64,000 nt of DNA. Source: Edaphosphingomonas laterariae. Lineage in GTDB: Bacteria > Pseudomonadota > Alphaproteobacteria > Sphingomonadales > Sphingomonadaceae. The translations under genes were made by a program, and so were the position numbers. The notes beneath the pieces were generated by a model. That model was not told the DNA's origin and made no database searches. It saw only the letters and a program-made list of their open reading frames with translations. Positions 28,788 to 37,317 of the stretch are shown here, piece after piece. How positions within the stretch are numbered: position 1 is the stretch's first letter; each line of letters begins with the position of its first letter. The DNA is taken from assembly GCF_900188165.1 (NCBI RefSeq), contig NZ_FZOS01000003.1, forward strand, positions 62,001 to 126,000. Direction: 5' to 3'.

Positions 28788-29861
28788 TTATTCCCCGGCT
28801 CTCTGAACCTGTAAGAGATAATAAAGGTCACTGCGGCGAAGCTGACGCTGCTTGTCACCCTTCGCTTCGACCTCCGTGAAAAACTGTGGGGCAAGCGCCG
28901 TGAGCAGTTGCGTAAGGGCCGCCCCGGGACCCATCGACATGCAGGTTCCAGCTACGGAAGGTATGATGCGCACACCATCCAATGCGCGCTTATGCCACGG
29001 CCGCGCAGGGTCGCTAGCAAGTTGCCTAAGTTCGTCGAGAGCCGGGACGATCTCGGTTTCTACCAGGAATTTGGTCTCCTGAGCTATCTCTTCGGGCGTA
29101 GCGTTGGCGAGTTGGCTGCGCCATGCCCCTGCGTAACGAAGCATCGCTCGGCGAAACCCTCGCAGATGGGCGCGGTTCTCTTCTCTAAACTCCATGAGGT
29201 CTTCGGGGCGAAGGAGCGGTATGGTGGGTAACACGACCTTCATCGCTTCCATGGCGATGAGCGCAGACAAGGTTTTAGCATCCTTCGTAGGACTGCTTTC
29301 TAGACCCGGTATGGGCAAACCCGGCACATCGCTAATGAGGGGTAAACCAGCCTCGCCTGCCGCTCGTAGAGCCCCTGCATGATAGTGATACTCACCACGG
29401 TAAGTCAGGTGCTCTTCACTGCCCTGTACGCTCTTATGATGCCATGACTGGACAAGGGGAATAAAATTGGGGCTAGGTGGTCCCCATATCGCTTCTTGGA
29501 TTTTACTGACTAGCTCCTTGTTAACATCGTAGGCTTCAAGCGGGTCGTCGCGGCTCTTATCATAGCAGAGGAACCCTGCGAGTTTTTCCGCCGTTTCGCT
29601 GAACCGCATCATTGACAGCAAGACTTGTGAGTCATGATCTCTTAGATTGAGTCCGGCAATCCGTGCAATCTCATGCCGCCATGCCTCACGGTCGTAATCC
29701 CCTTGCGGCAAATACACGCCGGGAAAATGGATGCGGTCGAAAATGAATCCGAGCGCAACGAGACTGCTTAGGCGGCGAGGCATTGGTGCGGCGTAATAGA
29801 CTGCCTCTAACTCTATTGTCCGGTCCAAGCTTTCCGCGCCGCCCATGTATATTGCCCTCAT
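28788..29861 (-). CDS. Unrecognised 357-residue island protein
   Basis: I do not recognise this protein. It has no signal peptide or membrane segment. The N-terminal part contains YYAAPMPRRLSSLVALGFIFDRIHFPGVYLP, which looks like a beta-strand core, and the C-terminal half is largely helical and charged, with a glycine-rich GTCMSMGPGAALTQLL. I chose the ATG at 29861 with AGGTCA upstream; a longer TTG-started version exists. It is the cargo gene nearest attL and is transcribed toward that end. Low-GC codon use marks it as foreign. A defence or toxin role is possible from location alone. Confidence 0.75.
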   Translation of the reverse strand: MRAIYMGGAESLDRTIELEAVYYAAPMPRRLSSLVALGFIFDRIHFPGVYLPQGDYDREAWRHEIARIAGLNLRDHDSQVLLSMMRFSETAEKLAGFLCYDKSRDDPLEAYDVNKELVSKIQEAIWGPPSPNFIPLVQSWHHKSVQGSEEHLTYRGEYHYHAGALRAAGEAGLPLISDVPGLPIPGLESSPTKDAKTLSALIAMEAMKVVLPTIPLLRPEDLMEFREENRAHLRGFRRAMLRYAGAWRSQLANATPEEIAQETKFLVETEIVPALDELRQLASDPARPWHKRALDGVRIIPSVAGTCMSMGPGAALTQLLTALAPQFFTEVEAKGDKQRQLRRSDLYYLLQVQRAGE

Positions 29862-29967
29862 TTGGTCGTGACCTATTTTTGCCGGGCTTACGCGAGAAGG
29901 CAAAGCGCGATATGCGCAATCTCTTGGCCATGCGCGTCAGTAGCGAGTGTCAAATGAATGGACGAAG

Positions 29968-30780
29968 CTAGATAGGTACACCCCTCGCGATGCTATTTTT
30001 CAAGACACCAAGAAGAATGCTAACGATAGGTGAGTAGCCCTCCGCCGGCTCGTTACTTACCGGCTCTACCTGCAATCTCAACCCTATGGACCCATCTTTG
30101 TTCAATGCAGCCGATGACATCGTAATGTCGACAAAGCTTCTCCTGACATAGGATCGATCAAGCGTGTCTTTGTAACCTATGTTTACAGTGAACCTAAACA
30201 GTGGGACCGGGTCATTGCGTTTACCTGATACCCCTTCGGCCTTGTGGAAATAGCAGTAATAGTAGGCACTTAAGAGCGCAATGACTGCAACAGGCAGCGG
30301 CGACCTCACTGGCATACTATCACTAGTGACAGGCACCAGGAATGGGCAGCGGAACACCTGATACTCGGGACCTCGCATTATCGAGGACACTCTGCCATTG
30401 TACAGCACCTTGAGGCCGAAGTCGTCCTGCTCCAACCCGATACCCGCCCCTCGCTTTGCACTCAGCGTATTGATCTGTGCGACCCAGTCTTCGACATCAA
30501 CGACCCACTCAACAGTGAGGTCTGTTGCGATCCCATGACCAACATTGACAACCGGAAGATTAAGATCCTCGCGCTCGCTATGACTGAGGAGTTGATCAGG
30601 CCGAACTCCAATCTCATATCCAGCACCAGTGAGAGAGATTCTAGGCTGAAATTGCTGAGCACGCTGAAGTCTTAGCTCGCGAATGCTGAATACCGCAAGA
30701 CCGGCAGCAACAAGTGTACCTATACTGGAAGCTAGCGCAATCCATCGGTCAATGGTTAATATATCAAGGATCACCAACAA
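29968..30780 (-). CDS. Membrane-anchored hypothetical protein
   Basis: A 270-residue protein with one N-terminal hydrophobic helix (about residues 11-31) followed by a basic stretch (RELRLQRAQQFQ) and a large, probably cytoplasmic, domain rich in beta strands. A second moderately hydrophobic segment lies near PLPVAVIALLSAYYYCYF. There is no ATG near the start; TTG, TTG and GTG codons follow GGAAGGGG, so the exact start is uncertain. I recognise no family. It is in the low-GC part of the island. Confidence 0.65.
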   Translation of the reverse strand: MLVILDILTIDRWIALASSIGTLVAAGLAVFSIRELRLQRAQQFQPRISLTGAGYEIGVRPDQLLSHSEREDLNLPVVNVGHGIATDLTVEWVVDVEDWVAQINTLSAKRGAGIGLEQDDFGLKVLYNGRVSSIMRGPEYQVFRCPFLVPVTSDSMPVRSPLPVAVIALLSAYYYCYFHKAEGVSGKRNDPVPLFRFTVNIGYKDTLDRSYVRRSFVDITMSSAALNKDGSIGLRLQVEPVSNEPAEGYSPIVSILLGVLKNSIARGVPI

Positions 30781-30905
30781 TACACCCCTTCCATGCTCCC
30801 AGCAAACCCCTCATCACCACTATCAAGCATTTTACTTTGGGACGCGCATCACACGCCACCTAATCGCCAAGCACTAATGCGCAATGATGACTGATGCCAC
30901 TCGGC

Positions 30906-31394
30906 TTAAGCCGATTTACCGAACTGCGGTCCATTCCCATGACATGCCCAAACCAGTTCGGAGCCTGACATGCAACGGACATTTACTCCTTGCTGTCGAC
31001 AGACGAAAGGTATCTTCTTGGTGCTAGTTCTACGCTCGTCCGTCACTAAGGTATAACCGTAATGCTTGGCACAGCCTATGAGCCACGGGTCAGCAGGATC
31101 AGGATTCTTGCTGCCACTAAGGTCGAATAGAAAGTCGAAGCTCTCTGATATAAATCCTACGTGTCCGATAACTTCTGGAATATACTGCTCAACACACATG
31201 ACCTTCTTTAGAGGTTGGAACAGACTCTGCACGTCTGGCCACCGCCTCAATTCGTCAAACACCTGTTCTACAGTGAAAAGCTCCGCACGCTCGACCATAT
31301 CAAGCAATGTCGAATAGACCGCCGCCCCGTTAGGCCGGTCGGAAATGTGCACGAGGGCGTCCGTATCAATAATGTACGGCACCGAACCCCACAT
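30906..31394 (-). CDS. DUF4411-type PIN-like toxin
   Basis: A 162-residue protein with an N-terminal acidic strand YIIDTDALVHI, a mid-protein FDELRR, and DPADPWLIGCAKHYGYTLVTDERR, the spacing of acidic residues expected for a PIN nuclease. It fits the DUF4411 family as I know it. It overlaps the upstream XRE-ImmA gene by 29 bases, the usual arrangement for this toxin-antitoxin pair. A GTG 12 bases downstream is an alternative start with a better ribosome-binding site. RNase activity is inferred from the fold. Confidence 0.75.
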   Translation of the reverse strand: MWGSVPYIIDTDALVHISDRPNGAAVYSTLLDMVERAELFTVEQVFDELRRWPDVQSLFQPLKKVMCVEQYIPEVIGHVGFISESFDFLFDLSGSKNPDPADPWLIGCAKHYGYTLVTDERRTSTKKIPFVCRQQGVNVRCMSGSELVWACHGNGPQFGKSA

Positions 31395-32520
31395 CTGCAA
31401 GTTGACGGTCCAGCCTATCCTTCAACATCCCAAAGTGCTTGGGAGCTAAGGACAGCATCTCAGCCGCCTCCGCTGTAGTTATACGGTCTGCGTCGGCGGC
31501 ATTCAAAACAGCTGTGGTGAACCGGTACCCTACTTCCGAGACCTGTGTGGATACGTAATTACCTCCAGGAGACGACCGGGAATCGCTGACCTTCTGCTGA
31601 CCCACAAGGCGAGCAAAAAAGCCAGCTGGCGCGAGACCGAGTTGCTCAAGCCGGAGCGCCAACGCCTGCTGGCTTACCTTAATGCGTCGAGCATAATGGG
31701 CGATTAGATCGCGATCCCAGTCGACGGGTGAATCGGGCCAGTAGGGCAAAACCTCCTTGAGAAGTGAGCGTGGCATAAGGAACCCAGCCGCAAACCGGTT
31801 GCAAAATGCCTCAACGGGATGCTTCTCACCCAAGTCCGACAGCCCCGGCTGCCTTAGCAGCAGGTGGGCATATTCATGCAAGAGAGAGTAGATCTTGGCG
31901 GAGTCATATTGCTCGGCCTTGTTCAACATAATTATTGGCGCATCCGGATTCCGGAACACAGTGAAGCCTCTACAATCCTCCAGATCAAACTTTTGCTGGA
32001 GGACGTAGACCCCTGCACCCTCAAGGATGGTCCGCCAGTTGCGGAAGGCGTCACCCCACTGCCACGACAACTGAGCTTCAGCGCTAACACCCAGCCGTTG
32101 CCGCTCGCGCTCTCCCGCACGGTCAGGATCGGCTCCCAAGCCTACCACCGGGAGCTCTCCACGCCGAGGAGCGGCATGTGCATCCACTAATTCGAGGATG
32201 TTTTGCTCAACCGTGTAGGCGTAACTTATCGCCAAACGAACATCGAACCCTAACGATGGACGCGCGCCCGAGAACGTCCGGAAATCGAGAGGTGTCGGAG
32301 GTAACGGCGGAGGGGTCTGCCTTAGCAACGTCGCAAGCGGAATTCGAAGCTTTTCAGAGTACCGCCGGAACTGCGTGAGATTGAGCTTTGTGACGCCCGC
32401 CTCCAACGCCGCAAGGGTTTCAACTTCGATTAACAAGCGCTCTGCTGCATCTTCAATGCTTAGGCCGCGGTACTCCCGCGCCCATGTCAGCATCTCTTTA
32501 CGAACAGAAATTTCTGTCAC
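31366..32520 (-). CDS. XRE-ImmA/IrrE antitoxin-like protein (HTH plus metallopeptidase)
   Basis: A 384-residue protein with an N-terminal helix-turn-helix (LSIEDAAERLLIEVETLAALE, about residues 20-40) and a zinc peptidase motif in YSLLHEYAHLLL (HExxH), followed by EAFCNRFAAGFLMP. Such COG2856-type proteins repress their operon and act as antitoxins for an adjacent toxin. A C-terminal extension of about 90 residues (from TTAVLNAADADRITTAEAAEMLSL) adds another predicted helix-turn-helix. Start is GTG. The downstream overlapping gene encodes the PIN-like partner. Confidence 0.85.
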   Translation of the reverse strand: MTEISVRKEMLTWAREYRGLSIEDAAERLLIEVETLAALEAGVTKLNLTQFRRYSEKLRIPLATLLRQTPPPLPPTPLDFRTFSGARPSLGFDVRLAISYAYTVEQNILELVDAHAAPRRGELPVVGLGADPDRAGERERQRLGVSAEAQLSWQWGDAFRNWRTILEGAGVYVLQQKFDLEDCRGFTVFRNPDAPIIMLNKAEQYDSAKIYSLLHEYAHLLLRQPGLSDLGEKHPVEAFCNRFAAGFLMPRSLLKEVLPYWPDSPVDWDRDLIAHYARRIKVSQQALALRLEQLGLAPAGFFARLVGQQKVSDSRSSPGGNYVSTQVSEVGYRFTTAVLNAADADRITTAEAAEMLSLAPKHFGMLKDRLDRQLADVGFGAVHY

Positions 32521-32702
32521 GCCGTAGTGCCCACCACCCCTTGTTGCACGGTCCTAACACATGGTTAGGCCTATGTACCAGTCGCACTTCACGACCTGTT
32601 ATTGCATTATTTTCTCGAGGATGCTCCTGATCATACAAGGATCATTGCACCCCCCCCCCGCCCAATCGTCTAGCTACTAGTCGCACGAAATCGACCAGTT
32701 CC

Positions 32703-32786
32703 GATACAGCTTCTCCACCTGTATCAAAAAATAGCTTGACCTGCATTCCGATACAGCAACATAAGCGATGCACCTATTCGATACAG
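32703..32786. promoter_or_regulatory. Repeated GATACAG boxes upstream of the serine recombinase
   Basis: GATACAG occurs at 32703-32709, 32750-32756 and 32780-32786, with an inverted copy CTGTATC at 32719-32725. The first and inverted copies form a dyad, and the last lies just before the recombinase ribosome-binding site. This layout resembles a resolvase res site with multiple dyad subsites, or an operator cluster. An unusual run of ten C bases lies at about 32650. Confidence 0.6.
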
Positions 32787-32795
32787 GGAGGCATC

Positions 32796-33380
32796 GTGGC
32801 TAGGACGTTCGCTTACTGCCGGGTGAGCACCGCAGATCAGACGACCGACAATCAGGTGGCCGAAGTCAGGGAAGCAGGCTTCGCTGTTGAGCCGCAGCGC
32901 ATCGTGACAGAAACTGTCTCCGGTTCTGTCGCGGCAATGGAGCGACGGGGCTTTGTACGCCTCGTGGACCGCATGGAGGCCGGTGACGTGTTGATCGTCA
33001 CCAAGCTGGACCGGCTGGGGCGGAATGCCATGGATGTTCGTGCCACGGTTGAGATGCTCGCCAGAGCAGGTGTCCGGGTGCATTGTCTCCAGTTGGGAGG
33101 AGTGGACCTGACCAGCCCGGCGGGCAAGATGACGATGACCGTCATCAGCGCCGTCGCAGAGTTTGAGCGGGATTTGTTGATTGAGCGGACCCAGGCCGGA
33201 CTGAGCCGGGCCAAAGCGGAAGGGAAGAAGCTCGGGAGGCCTGCAGCGCTGACCGCTGAGCAGCACGACGAGGTTTTGCGGGCAAGGCGGGCCGGAACCT
33301 CACTTGGTGCTCTGGCGGCTTCCTACGGCGTTTCTCGGGCCGCTATCCAGCGGGTCGAAAAGCGGGCCGCCGCCGAATGA
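32796..33380 (+). CDS. Serine recombinase (resolvase/invertase family)
   Basis: A 194-residue small serine recombinase. The catalytic serine is in AYCRVSTADQ near the N-terminus, with the conserved arginines in KLDRLGRNAMD and FERDLLIERTQAG. A C-terminal helix-turn-helix (LGALAASYGVSRAAIQRV) binds DNA. The GTG start has AGGGAGG upstream. The size fits Tn3-type resolvases and Pin/Hin invertases. It may resolve or invert DNA at the GATACAG boxes. It is upstream of the polymerase-like gene on the same strand. Confidence 0.92.
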   Translation: MARTFAYCRVSTADQTTDNQVAEVREAGFAVEPQRIVTETVSGSVAAMERRGFVRLVDRMEAGDVLIVTKLDRLGRNAMDVRATVEMLARAGVRVHCLQLGGVDLTSPAGKMTMTVISAVAEFERDLLIERTQAGLSRAKAEGKKLGRPAALTAEQHDEVLRARRAGTSLGALAASYGVSRAAIQRVEKRAAAE

Positions 33381-33485
33381 GAATCTCTCGTCATGTCAGC
33401 GCACTCTACGCCACGGAAACGCCCTTGCGACGCCCGCCTACACAAGCCTACTCGGCGTCTCCGCTGTTAATCGAGTCCACCCCTA

Positions 33486-34844
33486 GTGTCTGAGCGTGAC
33501 GAGCCCGCCTTCGGTGCTTCCGGTGCCCACACCGCAAAAGATTTCCGGGCTTCGATACCGTTCGACATCGGCCGCCGCCTGAAAGGCGACGCTGGCAAGG
33601 CGTTGCTTGAGGCGGTCCTCAAGCTCATCGACGATACCGCCGGACGAAAAAGGGCTCTTAAGGGGAGTGCGGCCGCCATCCGCAGGGCTACGGCAAGTGC
33701 CTTGCTGGCTAACCTCGCAGCGGCCACCTTCAATCGCGTTGACAGCAATCGCTTCGTAGCGATTCCCTTTGGCACATCGGCGTATTCCGGCACGGGGTTA
33801 GGCTTAACGCCGATGAGGCTGCTACGCGACAGGCTATCTGAGCATGGCCTAATTACGGGGCAGATGGGCTACTTTCGGAACCATCACATATCATTTGCGG
33901 CGCACTCAAGCCTAAGCCGCCTGCGTTCAACTGCCGCGTTGCGTGTGATGTTTGCGGATCACGGGGTAACCCGGACGGCGGTACGCCCCTCTGGCGACCA
34001 ACTCATCAGGGTAAGTCGACCCGAGGCAGGGCTGGGGTCTCCACCCCCCGACGTTGCCGCTAGCGAAGCGGTAGTTCGGCGGGTGAACGATCGCCTCGCT
34101 ACCGTACATTGCGAACTCTGCGACTCTGCTTGGGAGGCAATAGCCGGCCGATGGGCGGACGAGGCGGCTACCGAGAGCATGGAACCCGGGGAGGGCGACC
34201 TGTCGGCGGTCTCCTTATTCCGCGTGTTTGCGCGCAACTACGACCGGGGCGGCCGGCTCTACGGCGGCTGGTGGATCAATGTACCTAAAGCAGAGCGGCG
34301 GCTGATAACGATGGACGGCGAGCCCACTACCGAACTCGATTTCGTGGGGCAGCATGTGGCCATGCTCTATGCCCGGGTAAAACAGCCTCTCGTGGGCGAT
34401 CCCTATGAAGTTCCCGGGCTAGAGGCTGCTGGACTGCGCGATCTCGGGAAGGCCACGTTCAACCGATTGCTGAACAGGGAGCCTGTGGCTGGTCGCCCGG
34501 CCACACTGGCGCGGCCGGACCGGAAGCATAGGCATGTGCTGCCCACGACCATTGAGTTCCCGGCTTATGTCCAGCGGTTAACCCAGCACTTGAGCCCGAT
34601 TTCCCAGTGGTTTGGAATGGGTGAGGGGGTGCGGCTGCAACGTGAGGATAGTGATCTTGCTATCGCCGTACTGGATCGGCTGGACCAACAGGGCATTGCT
34701 GCATTGCCAGTCCATGACAGCTTCATCGTAAAGCAGCAGCATGAGACGGCACTCCACGATGCCATGCGAGATTGCTTCAAGGAAAGATACGGCGTTGATG
34801 CCGAAATCAGGACTCCTAACCCCGACCACCCCCCGCAGCCATAA
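33486..34844 (+). CDS. Putative polymerase with family A-like palm motifs
   Basis: A 452-residue protein with no obvious annotation. In order it shows ELDFVGQHVAMLYA (motif A-like, D285), then GDPYEV, then GLRDLGKATFNRLLN (motif B-like, R318 and K322), then ALPVHDSFIV (motif C-like, H410-D411). These match the order and chemistry of the DNA polymerase I/T7 RNA polymerase palm and fingers. GRLYGGWW at 257-263 precedes motif A. The first 240 residues are of unknown fold and no exonuclease motif was seen. Start is GTG with a weak ribosome site. No primase or helicase lies beside it. The polymerase call is inference. Confidence 0.6.
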   Translation: MSERDEPAFGASGAHTAKDFRASIPFDIGRRLKGDAGKALLEAVLKLIDDTAGRKRALKGSAAAIRRATASALLANLAAATFNRVDSNRFVAIPFGTSAYSGTGLGLTPMRLLRDRLSEHGLITGQMGYFRNHHISFAAHSSLSRLRSTAALRVMFADHGVTRTAVRPSGDQLIRVSRPEAGLGSPPPDVAASEAVVRRVNDRLATVHCELCDSAWEAIAGRWADEAATESMEPGEGDLSAVSLFRVFARNYDRGGRLYGGWWINVPKAERRLITMDGEPTTELDFVGQHVAMLYARVKQPLVGDPYEVPGLEAAGLRDLGKATFNRLLNREPVAGRPATLARPDRKHRHVLPTTIEFPAYVQRLTQHLSPISQWFGMGEGVRLQREDSDLAIAVLDRLDQQGIAALPVHDSFIVKQQHETALHDAMRDCFKERYGVDAEIRTPNPDHPPQP

Positions 34845-34881
34845 CTAGGAGCCATAAGGTTTCCGCCCGCGAGCCCCGCAC

Positions 34882-35490
34882 ATGGGGCGAATCTTTCCCA
34901 AGGAGTTCCCGATTTCTGGTTCTTCACGCCCGCATGGGCCACAGGCCGACGTCCGCTTTGCCCTCCATCAGCGGCAGCCGCGCGCCGACAAGCTCGACGC
35001 CGCGCAGCGAGAAATCTGCCGCGCCGATCCGGCGTTTGCGGAGGCCCTCAGGAAGCGCGTGAAAGACCCTCGACGGTTCGCCGCCTTCGTAGCCGGTGCG
35101 GCAGCGTACATTCGCCTGGGCGAGCCCTGCGGCACCTGCGGCGGCTTCCGGCGGCGCACGCGGGACCGTGCTTGTTATACCTGCCATCTTGCGCGGAGCG
35201 GAGCGAATTTCGAAAGGATGAAAGCCGGCATCGCCCCGGTGGTCGGGCGCAGCAGGGACAGCCATCTCGACCTGCTTGCCCGTCAGCGGGCAGAGCGCGA
35301 CGGGGAGTGCATCGAAAAGCAGTTCGGACAAGTGGTTGTGCGGCGCTTCCCCACCGGCCGCTTGGAGGTGCAGTTCCCCGATGGCCACGTTGAGCACGAC
35401 CTCAGCAAAACCCAAGGGGAGCATGTGTGGCGGCTGATGGAGATGCTGCCTGAGATGAAGGATGCCCTGGTCTGGGCGGGCTGGTTCTAA
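34882..35490 (+). CDS. Zinc-ribbon hypothetical protein
   Basis: A 202-residue basic protein with a CxxC-x11-CxxC cluster (C83, C86, C98, C101; PCGTCGG and ACYTCH), the shape of a zinc ribbon or small zinc finger. The C-terminal part contains FPTGRLEVQFPDGHVEHDL and ends in tryptophan-rich ALVWAGWF. It has no hydrophobic helix. It is 37 bases downstream of the polymerase-like gene and may act with it on nucleic acid, but I recognise no family. Confidence 0.7.
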   Translation: MGRIFPKEFPISGSSRPHGPQADVRFALHQRQPRADKLDAAQREICRADPAFAEALRKRVKDPRRFAAFVAGAAAYIRLGEPCGTCGGFRRRTRDRACYTCHLARSGANFERMKAGIAPVVGRSRDSHLDLLARQRAERDGECIEKQFGQVVVRRFPTGRLEVQFPDGHVEHDLSKTQGEHVWRLMEMLPEMKDALVWAGWF

Positions 35491-35532
35491 GGGGCGGGGC
35501 AATTAGGAATGTACGCTAGCCCCAGCCTTCAG

Positions 35533-35934
35533 CTATCGCCCGAGGGTTTGACGGGCTTCGACCCGCGCTTGTGCTAACATCTCGACCAACTGAGCTCTGG
35601 CACCCAGCTTGAGATTGTTCATCCTCCGATCTTCAATCTCGCGTTGCAGCGTCGCTGCCTCAAAAACCGAGGGCTGCGACCCCTTGAACGTTGCAAGAAT
35701 GTCCGGCATGGCCTCCGCCGAGAACGCGGAGCGAGCGGCTTCTTCCTCCGAGATGCATCTAGAGAATGCCACCGAAACAACGGTCTCGGCAGGCTCGTCC
35801 AACATCGCGCCCGCTAAGTTCACGGTTTGCTGCATTACGCAGGCTGCCCACTTCCGTTCGTCCGGTAGCGGGGCGGCCGCGTGCGCGGCGGAATTTGCCG
35901 TCACGGCGAGCATAAAGACGGCAGCGGTTTTCAT
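35533..35934 (-). CDS. Small secreted hypothetical protein
   Basis: A 133-residue protein with a clear Sec signal peptide (MKTAAVFMLAVTANSAAHA, cleaved near residue 19) and a helical mature part with two cysteines (C32 and C60) that could form a disulfide. It would be periplasmic. No family is recognised. It is transcribed against the zinc-ribbon gene and is flanked by island genes. Confidence 0.7.
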   Translation of the reverse strand: MKTAAVFMLAVTANSAAHAAAPLPDERKWAACVMQQTVNLAGAMLDEPAETVVSVAFSRCISEEEAARSAFSAEAMPDILATFKGSQPSVFEAATLQREIEDRRMNNLKLGARAQLVEMLAQARVEARQTLGR

Positions 35935-36047
35935 GGTTCCCCCTTCGGTGTGCTGTGAACAGCAACGCTTCGAAGAGCACTAGCACTGTCGATTATGGGT
36001 CGTAAATGCCGTGGCAGTAAAAGCCCTTAGGCGCGACCTGTGGACTG

Positions 36048-36293
36048 GTGGCACGGGTCTCGGGCAAACAGGATGACGACGGCCAGCTAAAGGCGCTGGG
36101 AGCGGCTATCCGCGCTCGTCGGAAGGCTGTGGGAATTTCCCAAGAGGCTTTGGCTGACGCAGCGGGGATCGATCGTTCCCATATGGGGAAGGTTGAGCGC
36201 GGCGAGCGCAACGTCACCATACTCAACGTCATGCGCGTGGCGGCGGCGCTCGGTGAGAGGCCCTCTGAAATCTTATCAGCCGCAGGAATGTGA
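36048..36293 (+). CDS. Small XRE-family transcriptional regulator
   Basis: An 81-residue protein that is almost entirely one XRE helix-turn-helix domain (LGAAIRARRKAVGISQEALADAAGIDRSHMGKVERGERN). The start is GTG; there is little ribosome-site signal. Such stand-alone repressors often control excision or cargo genes of integrative elements. The tandem hairpin repeat at 36348 lies 55 bases downstream. Confidence 0.85.
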   Translation: MARVSGKQDDDGQLKALGAAIRARRKAVGISQEALADAAGIDRSHMGKVERGERNVTILNVMRVAAALGERPSEILSAAGM

Positions 36294-36347
36294 TCGCTGC
36301 AGTCTGCGACCCGCAAACACGGAACTGACGGATAGCGGGACTTGGGG

Positions 36348-36379
36348 GCTCAGGTGCGTGAGCGCTCAGGTGCGTGAGC
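36348..36379. repeat. Tandem 16-bp repeat, each unit a small hairpin
   Basis: GCTCAGGTGCGTGAGC occurs twice without a gap. Each unit has a 5-bp inverted repeat (GCTCA/TGAGC) around a 6-base loop. It is in the 228-bp gap between the XRE gene and the convergent membrane-protein gene and could be a terminator pair or protein-binding site. Confidence 0.6.
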
Positions 36380-36521
36380 GATAGTTCGTGTATGACCTCA
36401 TCAAGGTCAGTCGCTTCCAAATGGCGACTTGGCGGCAAGCTGCTGCGGATCAAACGCGACGCCGTGGGGGAATACGAGGCCGCAGAAAGGATCGGCGTTT
36501 AACCGCCGTGAATAGGGCCGC

Positions 36522-37199
36522 CTAGTGAAGGAATGTTCCCAGAATCAGCCGCTGCCCCTCCCGAAGCAAGGCGGCCCATATCAAAGCCACTAAGAGTAGC
36601 AGCGCAAGGCTTCCGATTACGTCACTCTCAGGCATCCGATTTTTGCCGTCGTCCTTTCGCACGGCGAGGGTGGCAAAGCTTTTGAAAGTATCTTCGGCAG
36701 TTATTGCGAGAAAGATGAATAGGGTGCCCCAAAAGATGACGTCCACCGTGGTGTCCACGTTCACAGATTGTCCTGAACGGAAAAACCTGACTTGGTAAGC
36801 GTTTGCAACGATGGCGGAGAGGATGGAAGTAAGACACGCCAGCACAAGCGACGTGAAGAACGCGGCTACGTCAGAATACTTGATCACGAAGCGGGATGCT
36901 GTTGCGCCTGCTATCGTCAATGACAGGAACGCACCGATAACCAGTAAGTAGCTGCTCCATGCTGGGGAGGCCGCGCTTGGTTCAAGGGCTAGGGTGGGTA
37001 TAGGCTGAGTTGGCCCAACTAGCGCGATGATGATACTCAATATGCCTGCTATGCCGCCCACAATTCCCATAGTGGTTGCAATGGGTGATTTCTCAAATTC
37101 GGCCTTGGCAGCTTCCCACATGCCCGCTGAAGTATCCTGCTCTCCCACAATCCCTCCGATGTGCGCGCTAGCTGGCGGCCCCACCGCCTCATAAGACAT
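36522..37199 (-). CDS. Four-helix membrane protein of unknown function
   Basis: A 225-residue protein with about four or five hydrophobic segments (near residues 43-62, 83-103, 112-130, 155-167 and 195-212) and a charged N-terminus. No enzymatic motif was found. It lies upstream-facing to the integrase on the same strand, with a 118-base gap between them that holds nothing I recognise. Small membrane proteins are common cargo in islands, but no role can be read here. Confidence 0.7.
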   Translation of the reverse strand: MSYEAVGPPASAHIGGIVGEQDTSAGMWEAAKAEFEKSPIATTMGIVGGIAGILSIIIALVGPTQPIPTLALEPSAASPAWSSYLLVIGAFLSLTIAGATASRFVIKYSDVAAFFTSLVLACLTSILSAIVANAYQVRFFRSGQSVNVDTTVDVIFWGTLFIFLAITAEDTFKSFATLAVRKDDGKNRMPESDVIGSLALLLLVALIWAALLREGQRLILGTFLH

Positions 37200-37317
37200 T
37201 GGTCGGGCGCGGTGAATCCATTTCCGCTGTGAGCGCGATTTTCCGGGCCGCTGAGTAGGGAGAGGGGAGTTTTGGCCCCTAACACCCCGGCAACATTAGC
37301 GGCCCTTGGCGAGTCTC

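Noticed and set aside
32640-32660. Run of about ten C bases upstream of the recombinase, considered as a slippage or phase-variation tract
   Set aside because: It lies outside any reading frame and away from an identifiable promoter, so no switching mechanism can be supported.
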